In this document: positions 13,618-20,731 of the stretch, in pieces
How the letters are laid out: every line of letters begins with the position of its first letter
Position numbering within the stretch: position 1 is the stretch's first letter
IMG/VR virus record: IMGVR_UViG_3300025890_002527
Span: 1 to 24,487 of that record
Source of the DNA: a virus
Direction: 5' to 3' (one strand)
DNA: 24,487 nucleotides
Notes under the pieces: generated by a model
Told to the model about the DNA's origin: nothing
Seen by the model: the letters and a program-made list of their open reading frames with translations, nothing else
Databases searched by the model: none
Program-made: the position numbers and the translations under genes

Positions 13618-14060
13618 AACGTAAAATGAAATGGGATATAAGATATTTAAAATTAGCAGAAGAAGTATCTAAGTGGTCTAAGGACCCTTCTTCTCAAATT
13701 GGAGCAGTTGCAGTAGGATCCAAAGGTCAAGTTTTATCTCAAGGATATAATGGTTTTCCTCGAGGCATAGGAGATTCTTTATCAAGATATTCAATAAGAG
13801 AAACTAAATATAAGTACATAGTACATGCTGAACAAAACGTAATTTACAACGCAACTTACAACGGAGTATCTTTATATGGAGCTACCTTATATGTTTATGG
13901 CTTGCCTGTTTGTAACCATTGTGCTCTTGGTGTTATTCAGGTAGGAATCACAAGAGTTGTTATGTCAAAACAAAAAATAAAAGAACAATGGATTGACTCG
14001 TGGAATATGACTAAACAATTATTTGATGAAGCGGGTGTGGAATATGAATTCATTCTCTGA
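13611..14060 (+). CDS. cd: dCMP deaminase
   Basis: It deaminates dCMP to dUMP, the substrate of ThyX. The 149-aa protein has the zinc-dependent deaminase motifs: VHAEQN at 71-76 (zinc ligand H72, catalytic E74) and LPVCNHCALGVIQVGI at 98-113 with zinc ligands C101 and C104 (the family has P-C-x-x-C; here Pro is one residue farther). DPSSQIGAVAV and QGYNGFPRG match phage and ComEB dCMP deaminases. It lacks the extra zinc insert of T4 Cd (193 aa). Feeding dUMP to ThyX competes with the hydroxymethylase for dCMP, so the two fix the thymine to hydroxymethylcytosine balance. Confidence 0.9.
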   Translation: MVERKMKWDIRYLKLAEEVSKWSKDPSSQIGAVAVGSKGQVLSQGYNGFPRGIGDSLSRYSIRETKYKYIVHAEQNVIYNATYNGVSLYGATLYVYGLPVCNHCALGVIQVGITRVVMSKQKIKEQWIDSWNMTKQLFDEAGVEYEFIL

Positions 14061-14769
14061 AATGTATTCCAAAATTATAGAAGGATATAGGTGGACAGTA
14101 ATAAATATAGACACTACGCATAGATGTTTACTTCAGTGTCAATTTTGTTCACGCCAATCTGAAATTCAAGGGAAACCTATGATTTCTGATTACCGGAAAT
14201 CTTATGGCGATTTAAAAACAAAAGAATTAATAAAGTTAACCGACTTCGTAAGAAGCGGCATTTCTTTTTGTGGCCAGATTTCTGATCCGATATATCACAA
14301 AGATTTTATTTCATTGTTGTCATCAATAGATGATGTAACATATTTAGAAAAAATAGAGATCCATACAAATGGATCTGGAAAAAAACAAGAGTATTGGGAT
14401 GAACTTGTAGATGTAGCTTGGCAACTTGAAACTAGAATAGAATGGCATTTTGGTATAGATGGTATAGATGAAAAGGCTGCTATTCATAGAGTTGGCCAAG
14501 ATTTTCATTCAGCCTTTGAAGCAATGAAATATGTAGCATCAAGACAAAAAAAAGAACCTGAACATGAAAGATGGCGAGTCATTTGGCAATACATTCCATT
14601 TGCATATAATGAGCATGAAATAGTGAAAGCAAAAGAAATGGCAGATGAAATAGATGTAGAATTAATATTACTTACTTCAGGTAGGTTTACTCCTGATAGT
14701 CCAGTTGCTCCTCCTACAGATATAAACTTAATTTCTGAAAAATTGTTTGGTGAGAAAAAGAGAGTATGA
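14044..14769 (+). CDS. Radical SAM enzyme core domain
   Basis: The 241-aa protein has the [4Fe-4S] motif CLLQCQFC (C28, C32, C35), then SFCGQISDPIYHKDF where the family has its G-G-E block, EIHTNGSG, and HFGIDGIDEKAAIHRVGQDF, all typical of radical SAM enzymes that carry a C-terminal SPASM domain. The SPASM part is not in this frame; it is the next gene, overlapping by 4 bases. SPASM-type enzymes modify peptides or carbohydrates and other metabolites by H-atom abstraction. The start is taken as ATG 14044; in-frame TTG 14023 and ATG 14026 lie within the deaminase gene without a ribosome site. The substrate is unknown; context suggests a nucleotide, sugar or modified base. Confidence 0.82.
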   Translation: MNSFSEMYSKIIEGYRWTVINIDTTHRCLLQCQFCSRQSEIQGKPMISDYRKSYGDLKTKELIKLTDFVRSGISFCGQISDPIYHKDFISLLSSIDDVTYLEKIEIHTNGSGKKQEYWDELVDVAWQLETRIEWHFGIDGIDEKAAIHRVGQDFHSAFEAMKYVASRQKKEPEHERWRVIWQYIPFAYNEHEIVKAKEMADEIDVELILLTSGRFTPDSPVAPPTDINLISEKLFGEKKRV

Positions 14770-15080
14770 AACTTTATCCTCAATGCTGGTGCGTAACAAT
14801 GGAAGGTGATTATAAACCTAATGATGGATTTCCTGGTGCAGGAAATGGTTTAGCCTTTACTGCTTCAGGACATCTTCTCCCTTGTTGTTATTTAGATAAG
14901 TATCACAACTATAAAAATAATACTAAAAATCTGTGGGATGATGAATTAAGAGTTGATCGAAATGACGATCTTCTTGATATTATAGAATCAGAACAGTGGT
15001 ATAATTTTCATAAAGAATTATATGAACATCCTGAAAATGCGTGTAAAGAATGTCATACGCATTGCTCTAAACCAAAATAA
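14766..15080 (+). CDS. Stand-alone SPASM-like Cys-rich protein, partner of the radical SAM gene
   Basis: The 104-aa protein has seven cysteines (C7, C9, C40, C41, C93, C96, C100) in the order of a SPASM or twitch auxiliary-cluster domain: GLAFTASGHLLPCCYLD (28-44), NTKNLWDDEL (52-61), then ESEQWYNFHKELYEHPENACKECHTHC (74-100). In single-chain phage and bacterial enzymes this block directly follows the radical SAM barrel; here it has its own start overlapping the upstream TGA (ATGA). It most likely docks on the 14044-14769 protein to supply one or two auxiliary iron-sulfur clusters. A sequencing frameshift in a single gene is the main alternative. It is the last gene of the operon. Confidence 0.75.
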   Translation: MKLYPQCWCVTMEGDYKPNDGFPGAGNGLAFTASGHLLPCCYLDKYHNYKNNTKNLWDDELRVDRNDDLLDIIESEQWYNFHKELYEHPENACKECHTHCSKPK

Positions 15081-15093
15081 TAAAAAAAAATAG

Positions 15094-15122
15094 TTTACAT
15101 TTGTGTAAAAATATGTTAGAAT
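15094..15122 (+). promoter_or_regulatory. Promoter of the Agt-to-ThyX operon
   Basis: TTTACA (15094-15099), a 17-base spacer ending ATATGT, and TAGAAT (15117-15122). The -35 box is the left arm of an inverted repeat, TTTACA-TTTG-TGTAAA (15094-15109), echoing the palindrome at the first two promoters. Transcription should start near 15129, leaving a leader of about 50 bases before the gene at 15180. Confidence 0.75.
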
Positions 15123-15179
15123 TATATTTAATAATCATAAATACGTATATCACACACTTGTAAATTTAAGGAATCATAA

Positions 15180-16427
15180 ATGACTAGAATTGCTATTATC
15201 CTTGGCCGTGGTACTGAAGGCTGCGGTGTAACACAATGTGCTATTCAAATGCAAAAAGTTACAGATGCTGATATTTTCTCAGCCGTTGATAAAAAATGGG
15301 GACGAGCAAAGGGATTAGAAATAGATCAAAAAGAATTTGTAATGGGTACGCAGTGGGAATTAACTGCAGACACTATTAATTCAATGTATGATTTAGCAAT
15401 CATTTATTCAGTACCTTCTAAGTCTCACCCACAAGATTGTCAAGATAATTTTGTGCCATTCTTAAAAAGATTAAAGATACGTAAAGCATTTATTAATGTA
15501 GACCATAAAGCTGCTTCAATAGCACGTAATGCTAATCTAAAAGAAGTTTGCGAAAACGTTGATGTCATTATGACTCACAGTCTTGAAAATGATTTCTCAA
15601 AATTTATGAAGAAACATAAAATTCAAACTCCATTAACTAAGATGGGTTTAGGTTTTGACTATGATAACCATCGTCAAAAATATTGGAGGCCAATTGAAGA
15701 ACAGCAACATAATATGGTTCGTTGGATTGGACGTACTGCAATGTGGAAAGGCCCTAGCTTGATGATTGATTTTCATCAGGATGCATTAATGGATCAAGGA
15801 TTCATAACTGTTCTTGAAGGTCTAGAAGCTTCGATACAATATCCGCTTGTTTTATATCGTGATAATAAAGAAGAAAATCCAGTTGATCGTCGTATAGTTG
15901 AAAATCATTTTAGACCAGAAAAGAAATTTAATGAAGTTAAGTTTACTTCTGATTTATATGGTAAAGAACAAACTAACAAAGGCGCTTATCTATATCCTCA
16001 ATACATAAATAATGAAGCAATGATGAGGATGGCACGTTCAGCTTTTGGTTCTGATTTATATTTTTTAAAAGCAGAACACTATGGTAATAATATTGAAAAT
16101 TGTCACGCTGAATGCATCGCATCTGGCACTGTACCATTATTCCATAAACACTTTTGTGATAACGTAATACATCCTGTACAGGGTGATCCTATTAGTCAAT
16201 GCAATAATTCCGGCACTCTTGGTGTTGACTATACTAACTTTAAAGAGTGTCAAGAAATAATGACAAAACTCAAAAACGATCCGTCTATGAGAGATGATTG
16301 GAGAGAAATGGCATTTGAATTTTGGAGACAGCATTCTAATGGTAAAGATGTTGTAAATGAAATTATTGATCTTGCTATTAACACAACTGAAAACCAACCA
16401 CAAGGACTAGAGGAATTTTTCGTATGA
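15180..16427 (+). CDS. agt: DNA alpha-glycosyltransferase, T4 Agt homologue
   Basis: T4 Agt moves glucose from UDP-glucose onto 5-hydroxymethylcytosine in DNA. The 415-aa GT-B protein aligns along its length with T4 Agt (about 400 aa) from memory: the N-terminal IAIILGRGTEGCGVTQ, IYSVPS, RWIGRTAMWKG (181-191), VLEGLEAS (211-218) and CHAECIASGTVPLFH (308-322). T4 has H114-D115-H116 in the active site; here the aligned residues are V107-D108-H109, so one histidine is lost. The two following genes oxidise and epimerise UDP-glucose, so the donor may be UDP-GlcA or UDP-GalA. The C-terminus GLEEFFV resembles the DNA polymerase tail and would suit sliding-clamp binding, reported for T4 Agt. The site AAGGA precedes the ATG. 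Confidence 0.85.
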   Translation: MTRIAIILGRGTEGCGVTQCAIQMQKVTDADIFSAVDKKWGRAKGLEIDQKEFVMGTQWELTADTINSMYDLAIIYSVPSKSHPQDCQDNFVPFLKRLKIRKAFINVDHKAASIARNANLKEVCENVDVIMTHSLENDFSKFMKKHKIQTPLTKMGLGFDYDNHRQKYWRPIEEQQHNMVRWIGRTAMWKGPSLMIDFHQDALMDQGFITVLEGLEASIQYPLVLYRDNKEENPVDRRIVENHFRPEKKFNEVKFTSDLYGKEQTNKGAYLYPQYINNEAMMRMARSAFGSDLYFLKAEHYGNNIENCHAECIASGTVPLFHKHFCDNVIHPVQGDPISQCNNSGTLGVDYTNFKECQEIMTKLKNDPSMRDDWREMAFEFWRQHSNGKDVVNEIIDLAINTTENQPQGLEEFFV

Positions 16428-17383
16428 AAATTTTAGTAACAGGAATTGCCGGTATGATCGGCTTCCACGCAGCCAAGCACTTCGCAGAAAACAAATGGGA
16501 AGTATGTGGCTTAGACAATTTTAATGATTATTACGATCCACAATTAAAAGAAGATCGTGCTAACATTTTACAAGAAGAATATAATGTTCCTATTATGCGA
16601 GGGGACATTGAAGCATTTAAAGAAATTAATAACAACACGTCATTCATGAAAGATGTAGATATTGTATTGCACTTAGCTGCATATGCAAATCCAAGACACG
16701 CGCTAGAAGAACCACAACCATACATTGATACTAACATAACTGGAACTCAGCGTATTATAGAAGTATGTGAAGAACTAAACATACCAGTTGTGTATGCATC
16801 AAGCTCATGTGTTATGCATGGTCAGCCTTTACCTTGGAATGAACATGATCGACCAGATTTACAAAACAATCCATACGGCTGGTCTAAACGAGTAAATGAA
16901 TGTCAATTTGCTCATTCTAATATTCCACGTTCAGCTGGTCTTCGTTTCTTTACAGTGTATGGTCCATATGGTCGACCAGACATGGCTCTATTTAAATTTA
17001 CAGATGGAATTGTAAAAGGCGAACCAATTACACTTTATAACTATGGTGACATGAAACGTGATTTTACCTATGTACAAGACATCGTAAATGGTATAGAATT
17101 AGTAGTAGATAAAGCTGTAAACGAACATAACCAAGATTGGCATGAGATTTACAATATTGGCTATGGCGAACAAGTTAATCTATTAGATTTTGTAGATGAG
17201 ATTGAACAAAATCTTGCTAGGAAAGCAATTAGAGAATTTGCCCCTAAGCATCCTGCAGATGTCCCTGAGACGTGGTCTGACACTACTAAGTTACAAGCGT
17301 TAGGTTATAATCCTAAAACTTCTATAAACGATGGTGTTAAAGAATTTGTTACTTGGTATAAGAGTTATTATGGAGTGAATTAA
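16424..17383 (+). CDS. UDP-glucuronate 4-epimerase-like NAD-dependent epimerase
   Basis: The 319-aa short-chain dehydrogenase/reductase has TGIAGMIG (G7, G10, G13) for NAD, and DNFNDYYDPQLKEDR (31-45), a signature of the CapI/GAE UDP-glucuronate epimerase group. The active site consists of S127/S128 and YGWSK (Y151, K155), and the block FFTVYGPYGRPDMALFKFTDGI (175-196) with MKRDFTYVQDIVNGI is also of this group. The reaction expected is UDP-glucuronate to UDP-galacturonate. Its substrate would come from the next gene, UDP-glucose dehydrogenase. It overlaps the Agt homologue by 4 bases, and the AGAGGA inside the Agt C-terminal codons acts as its ribosome site. Another UDP-hexuronate or pentose activity is possible. 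Confidence 0.88.
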   Translation: MKILVTGIAGMIGFHAAKHFAENKWEVCGLDNFNDYYDPQLKEDRANILQEEYNVPIMRGDIEAFKEINNNTSFMKDVDIVLHLAAYANPRHALEEPQPYIDTNITGTQRIIEVCEELNIPVVYASSSCVMHGQPLPWNEHDRPDLQNNPYGWSKRVNECQFAHSNIPRSAGLRFFTVYGPYGRPDMALFKFTDGIVKGEPITLYNYGDMKRDFTYVQDIVNGIELVVDKAVNEHNQDWHEIYNIGYGEQVNLLDFVDEIEQNLARKAIREFAPKHPADVPETWSDTTKLQALGYNPKTSINDGVKEFVTWYKSYYGVN

Positions 17384-18201
17384 TGAAAATGACAATTGTA
17401 GGCCACGGATTCGTTGGCAAAGCAGTAGACTTTGGATTTTCAAATCCAAGTGTTACTAAAACCATTATTGACCCTCTTTATAATATTACTTTAGAGGATG
17501 CAAGTTTAAATGAAGATGTAACATTTGTCTGTGTCCCTACACCTATGGGTGAAGATGGTGCCATTGATTGTTCTATTGTAGTTGATACTGTAAGACAACT
17601 TTTGCTACGTAGATCAGGAATCATTGTTATTAAATCAACTGTGACACCTGACGTAATTGAAAAATTTACAACACCTCATGGCTCACTTAGAGTAGTTTAT
17701 AATCCTGAATTCTTAACTGAAAAAAATGCATGTGAAGATTTTGTAAATCCATCTATGCATATTTTTGGTGGAAATAAAGATGCTACAGAACGGTTAGAAG
17801 GAATCTATAAAGACTATAGTTTATGTAAGCCATGCCCTGTATATCACATGTCAGCTACTGATGCAAGCTTTGTAAAATATGGAATCAATTGTTTTCTTGC
17901 ATCAAAGGTCACGTGGATGAATCAATTTTATGATGTTATAAAAAACTTTGGAGGCAATTATGGTATTATCAGTAATGCAATTGGAACGGATCCAAGAATT
18001 GGCGGGTCACACATTACTGTTCCTGGTTTCGATGGCAAGCGTGGTTATGGTGGTGCTTGTTTTCCGAAAGATACATCAGCATTTGCAAAGTTTGCTAAAT
18101 CTTTTTCCGTTTTAGAAAAGGTTATCGAAGAGAATAATAACTATCGTAGTTGTTACGATAAAGACGAAAGAGAAAAGGCTCAGAATGTGAACTATGGTTA
18201 A
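17383..18201 (+). CDS. ugd: Short UDP-glucose 6-dehydrogenase
   Basis: It oxidises UDP-glucose to UDP-glucuronate with two NAD+. The N-terminal Rossmann domain begins IVGHGFVGKAV; VPTP (51-54), STVTP (85-89) and NPEFLTE (107-113) are family motifs. The central domain has KYGINCFLASKV (165-176) and the catalytic C226 in GYGGACFPKD (221-230). At 272 aa it ends shortly after the catalytic loop, lacking the C-terminal UDP-binding domain (usual length about 390-450). The last 20 residues are charged and unlike the family. Either it is a minimal phage form that dimerises differently or a trimmed enzyme with lower affinity. The gene starts on the stop codon of the epimerase gene (TAATG). Confidence 0.88.
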   Translation: MKMTIVGHGFVGKAVDFGFSNPSVTKTIIDPLYNITLEDASLNEDVTFVCVPTPMGEDGAIDCSIVVDTVRQLLLRRSGIIVIKSTVTPDVIEKFTTPHGSLRVVYNPEFLTEKNACEDFVNPSMHIFGGNKDATERLEGIYKDYSLCKPCPVYHMSATDASFVKYGINCFLASKVTWMNQFYDVIKNFGGNYGIISNAIGTDPRIGGSHITVPGFDGKRGYGGACFPKDTSAFAKFAKSFSVLEKVIEENNNYRSCYDKDEREKAQNVNYG

Positions 18202-19384
18202 TTATGCAAGTATAGTTCCACTAATAGGTGGAGAAACAATCGCGATGCAAAATGTATTTGGGACAAAGCCTGAATATATATTATCGTATACGGACTTTGA
18301 AGCAAATGATAGCCAACTTCTTAATTACTACAACAATAGTGTTCCTTATTATAAGCTTGACGTGGGTGGTCTTGCACCTCACAGTGTCGATATTGTCAAC
18401 ACTGTTTGCCCTTGTGCTGGCCTGTCTTCCCTTTCTCCTAGCAGCAATGCTAATAGCAGCACTAATGACTGGATGGTCAAGTCAGCCGAATATGTTTTGG
18501 AATCAATCCAGCCAACAGTTTTTTGGGGAGAAAACGCTCCAAGATTAGCAAGTAAAATGGGTGAAAACGTTGTAGCTCAGCTTCGTCAACTAGCGAGGAA
18601 GAATGGTTATACCTTTAGCATTTATAAAACTAAATCTATTTTACATGGACTGAGTCAAATTAGAGATAGAGCTTTCTATTTCTTTTGGAAAGGTAATTCA
18701 GTTCCAAAATTTAATTTTTATAAAAGACCATATGAAAGAATTGAAGACGCTATTCGTTCTGCTGCAACAAATGAAGCAGATCCAATGTTTGAAACTTTAG
18801 CTAATAATAAAACTCCATCTGAAGAACCGTTTTACCAATACGTATTACAAGAAATGCATAGTGGTATCAGCCATATGGAATTTTTTAATTTAATTGAAAA
18901 AACAACTAATCCATTACATTATATTGAACAGAAAAAAGTTGATTACGAAGATGTAGCAAAGTGGATGGATGCTAATGATCATGAAAATCATGCACGAAAA
19001 TGTCGTAGGATGGGTGAGAAACTAAAAGCTGGCGGCAACATTATGAGAAAAACCACAGAAATTGGTAAAGATTATATTGGAGCTTTTGTTGGTCACTTTC
19101 CAATGGAACTTACTCATCCAGATCAAGATAGATATTTGAATATTAGAGAAGCTTTGTCTATTATGAAAATGCCTAAGGATTTTCAATTAGTAGGTGGTCG
19201 AAAAAACATTAATATGATTTGTCAAAATGTTCCAGTGACTACTGCGCAAGACATGGCAGAGAATGTAAAAAGATTTATAAGTGGTGAAGCTGATTTAGTT
19301 GAGTCAGACTTTGTAATTCAAGATAATAAATCAGAAACTTTCTGGTCTGAAAAACAACCAGCAACATTAGAAGAATTTATGTAA
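18194..19384 (+). CDS. Divergent DNA cytosine-C5 methyltransferase homologue
   Basis: The 396-aa protein follows the C5-methyltransferase motif order. IVPLIGGETIAMQNVFG (7-23) stands for motif I (D-L-F-A-G-x-G-G), TVCPCAGLS (70-78) for P-P-C-x-x-F-S with C74 as the candidate nucleophile, WGENAPRL (111-118) for E-N-V, and GLSQIRDRAFYFF (152-164) for the Q-x-R-x-R block. Near the end, LNIREALSIMKMPKDFQL and MICQNVPVTTAQDM match motifs IX and X. Motif I lacks the usual Asp and Phe, and a 110-aa helical region replaces a normal target-recognition segment. In a genome whose cytosines are probably hydroxymethylated, it may act on a minority of bases or a different C5 group. The tail ATLEEFM again resembles a clamp motif. 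It overlaps ugd by 8 bases. A sharp G+C-rich patch covers the catalytic motif (18360-18480). Confidence 0.7.
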   Translation: MVNYASIVPLIGGETIAMQNVFGTKPEYILSYTDFEANDSQLLNYYNNSVPYYKLDVGGLAPHSVDIVNTVCPCAGLSSLSPSSNANSSTNDWMVKSAEYVLESIQPTVFWGENAPRLASKMGENVVAQLRQLARKNGYTFSIYKTKSILHGLSQIRDRAFYFFWKGNSVPKFNFYKRPYERIEDAIRSAATNEADPMFETLANNKTPSEEPFYQYVLQEMHSGISHMEFFNLIEKTTNPLHYIEQKKVDYEDVAKWMDANDHENHARKCRRMGEKLKAGGNIMRKTTEIGKDYIGAFVGHFPMELTHPDQDRYLNIREALSIMKMPKDFQLVGGRKNINMICQNVPVTTAQDMAENVKRFISGEADLVESDFVIQDNKSETFWSEKQPATLEEFM

Positions 19385-19394
19385 GGAGAATCAT

Positions 19395-20447
19395 ATGTCT
19401 ATTATGGATAAACTAAAAAAGAACTCAAAGTTAAGTCATACTGAAGTTCTTTCAGAATCAAAATTTTTTACTGAAAAGGATATGGTTCCAACTGACGTTC
19501 CGATGGTAAATGTTGCACTATCAGGATCAGTTGACGGTGGCCTAGCGCCTGGACTTACTGTTTTAGCTGGTCCTTCAAAACATTTTAAAACTTCATTTGC
19601 TCTTTTAATGGCTGGAGCATATATGAAAAAATATCCAGATTCTGTTATGCTATTCTATGATTCAGAGTTTGGCTCACCTCAGAGTTATTTTGAACAATTC
19701 GGTGTTGATACAAGTAGAGTATTGCATACACCTATTACAAACGTAGAAGAATTAAAGTTTGATTTAATTGGACAACTAGAAAATTTAGATAGAAATGATA
19801 AAGTCATTGTGGTTATAGATTCCATTGGTAATCTTGCTTCAAAGAAAGAAATGGAAGATACTCTTAATGAAAAATCTGTAGCAGATATGTCTCGCGCTAA
19901 AGCACTCAAAGGACTTTTCCGTATGGCAACACCTTATCTTGCTATGAAGAACATTCCTTTGCTTGCAGTAAATCATACATATAAAGAAATCGGATTATTT
20001 CCTCGAGATATTGTGGGCGGCGGCACAGGCATTTATTATTCTGCTGACAATATCTGGATTCTCGGCAGACAACAAGACAAAAAAGGTACCGAGATTCAAG
20101 GTTATCATTTTGTTATTAATGTGGAGAAGAGCAGATATGTTAAAGAAAAGTCTAAGATTCCTATTACTGTTTCCTGGGACGGCGGTGTTCGCAGCTATTC
20201 TGGGTTGCTTGACGTGGCTATTGTTGGTGGGTACGTTGTTAAACCTTCAAATGGCTGGTATGCAGCGGTTAATATGGAAACAGGTGAAATTGGCCAAAAG
20301 GTTAGGCATGATCAAACTTTAGAAAAAGAATTTTGGGATAGTATCTTTGCTGATACAGATTTTAAAGAGTTTCTGAAAAAGCAATATTCAATTGGATACC
20401 AAGACCAAGTATCAATGGATGCTATTGTAGAAGAAGTAATTGAATGA
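19395..20447 (+). CDS. uvsX: UvsX RecA-like recombinase
   Basis: This strand-exchange protein drives recombination-dependent replication and repair. The 350-aa protein (T4 UvsX 391) has Walker A AGPSKHFKTS (58-67), close to the T4 form G-P-S-K-S-F-K, FYDSEFG (87-93) with the catalytic-type Glu, Walker B VIVVIDSIGNL (137-147), and AVNHTYKEIGLFPRDIVGGGTGIYYSAD, which holds the L2 DNA-binding region. The gene has an AAGGAG site, follows the C5-methyltransferase homologue by 10 bases, and is followed by a small unknown gene and the gp41 helicase. The C-terminal acidic segment is shorter than in T4. A G+C-rich patch lies at about 20020-20230. Confidence 0.93.
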   Translation: MSIMDKLKKNSKLSHTEVLSESKFFTEKDMVPTDVPMVNVALSGSVDGGLAPGLTVLAGPSKHFKTSFALLMAGAYMKKYPDSVMLFYDSEFGSPQSYFEQFGVDTSRVLHTPITNVEELKFDLIGQLENLDRNDKVIVVIDSIGNLASKKEMEDTLNEKSVADMSRAKALKGLFRMATPYLAMKNIPLLAVNHTYKEIGLFPRDIVGGGTGIYYSADNIWILGRQQDKKGTEIQGYHFVINVEKSRYVKEKSKIPITVSWDGGVRSYSGLLDVAIVGGYVVKPSNGWYAAVNMETGEIGQKVRHDQTLEKEFWDSIFADTDFKEFLKKQYSIGYQDQVSMDAIVEEVIE

Positions 20448-20731
20448 AATACAAAGAAAATATTGACTATGAATTAATACCATCATCAACAGATGATGAT
20501 CATTGGAACGTAAGATTTTTAACAGGAGATTATGTTGAAACTGTAATTGCTTATGGTAAAATTTCATTGGAAGGTAATGGAGTTGGTGATACAGATACAA
20601 GGATGTCATTTAACTTAGAAATTGTTAACACGCCAGATCCAGATTTAACAGACAAAAATGAAGACTTTCAAAGTTATGCGGGTGACATATTGTTATCAAT
20701 TATTTCAGAATCACTTGAAAGGCCAAAATGA
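20444..20731 (+). CDS. Conserved-type protein between uvsX and helicase (95 aa)
   Basis: I recognise a similar gene between uvsX and the helicase in marine T4-like phages, but no function. It is a soluble, acidic, beta-rich protein (DYELIPSSTDDDHWNVRFLTGDYVETVIAYGKISLEG) with a C-terminal helix DFQSYAGDILLSIISESL. The position is the usual place for recombination or helicase accessory factors (UvsY- or gp59-like), though no sequence likeness to T4 UvsY or gp59 is visible. Overlaps of 4 bases at both ends show tight coupling with uvsX and gene 41. Confidence 0.75.
   Translation: MKYKENIDYELIPSSTDDDHWNVRFLTGDYVETVIAYGKISLEGNGVGDTDTRMSFNLEIVNTPDPDLTDKNEDFQSYAGDILLSIISESLERPK

Noticed and set aside
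14740-14790. Programmed frameshift joining the radical SAM and SPASM-like frames
   Set aside because: There is an A run (GAGAAAAAGAG) near the junction, but no standard slippery heptamer followed by a clear hairpin. The ATGA overlap is the normal gene junction in this genome.
18228-18548. 106-residue hydrophobic open frame inside the C5-methyltransferase homologue
   Set aside because: It lies in a different frame from the motif-bearing protein, has no ribosome site, and owes its length to the local G+C-rich patch. The same holds for open frames at 9687-9941, 20011-20322 and 22109-22441.
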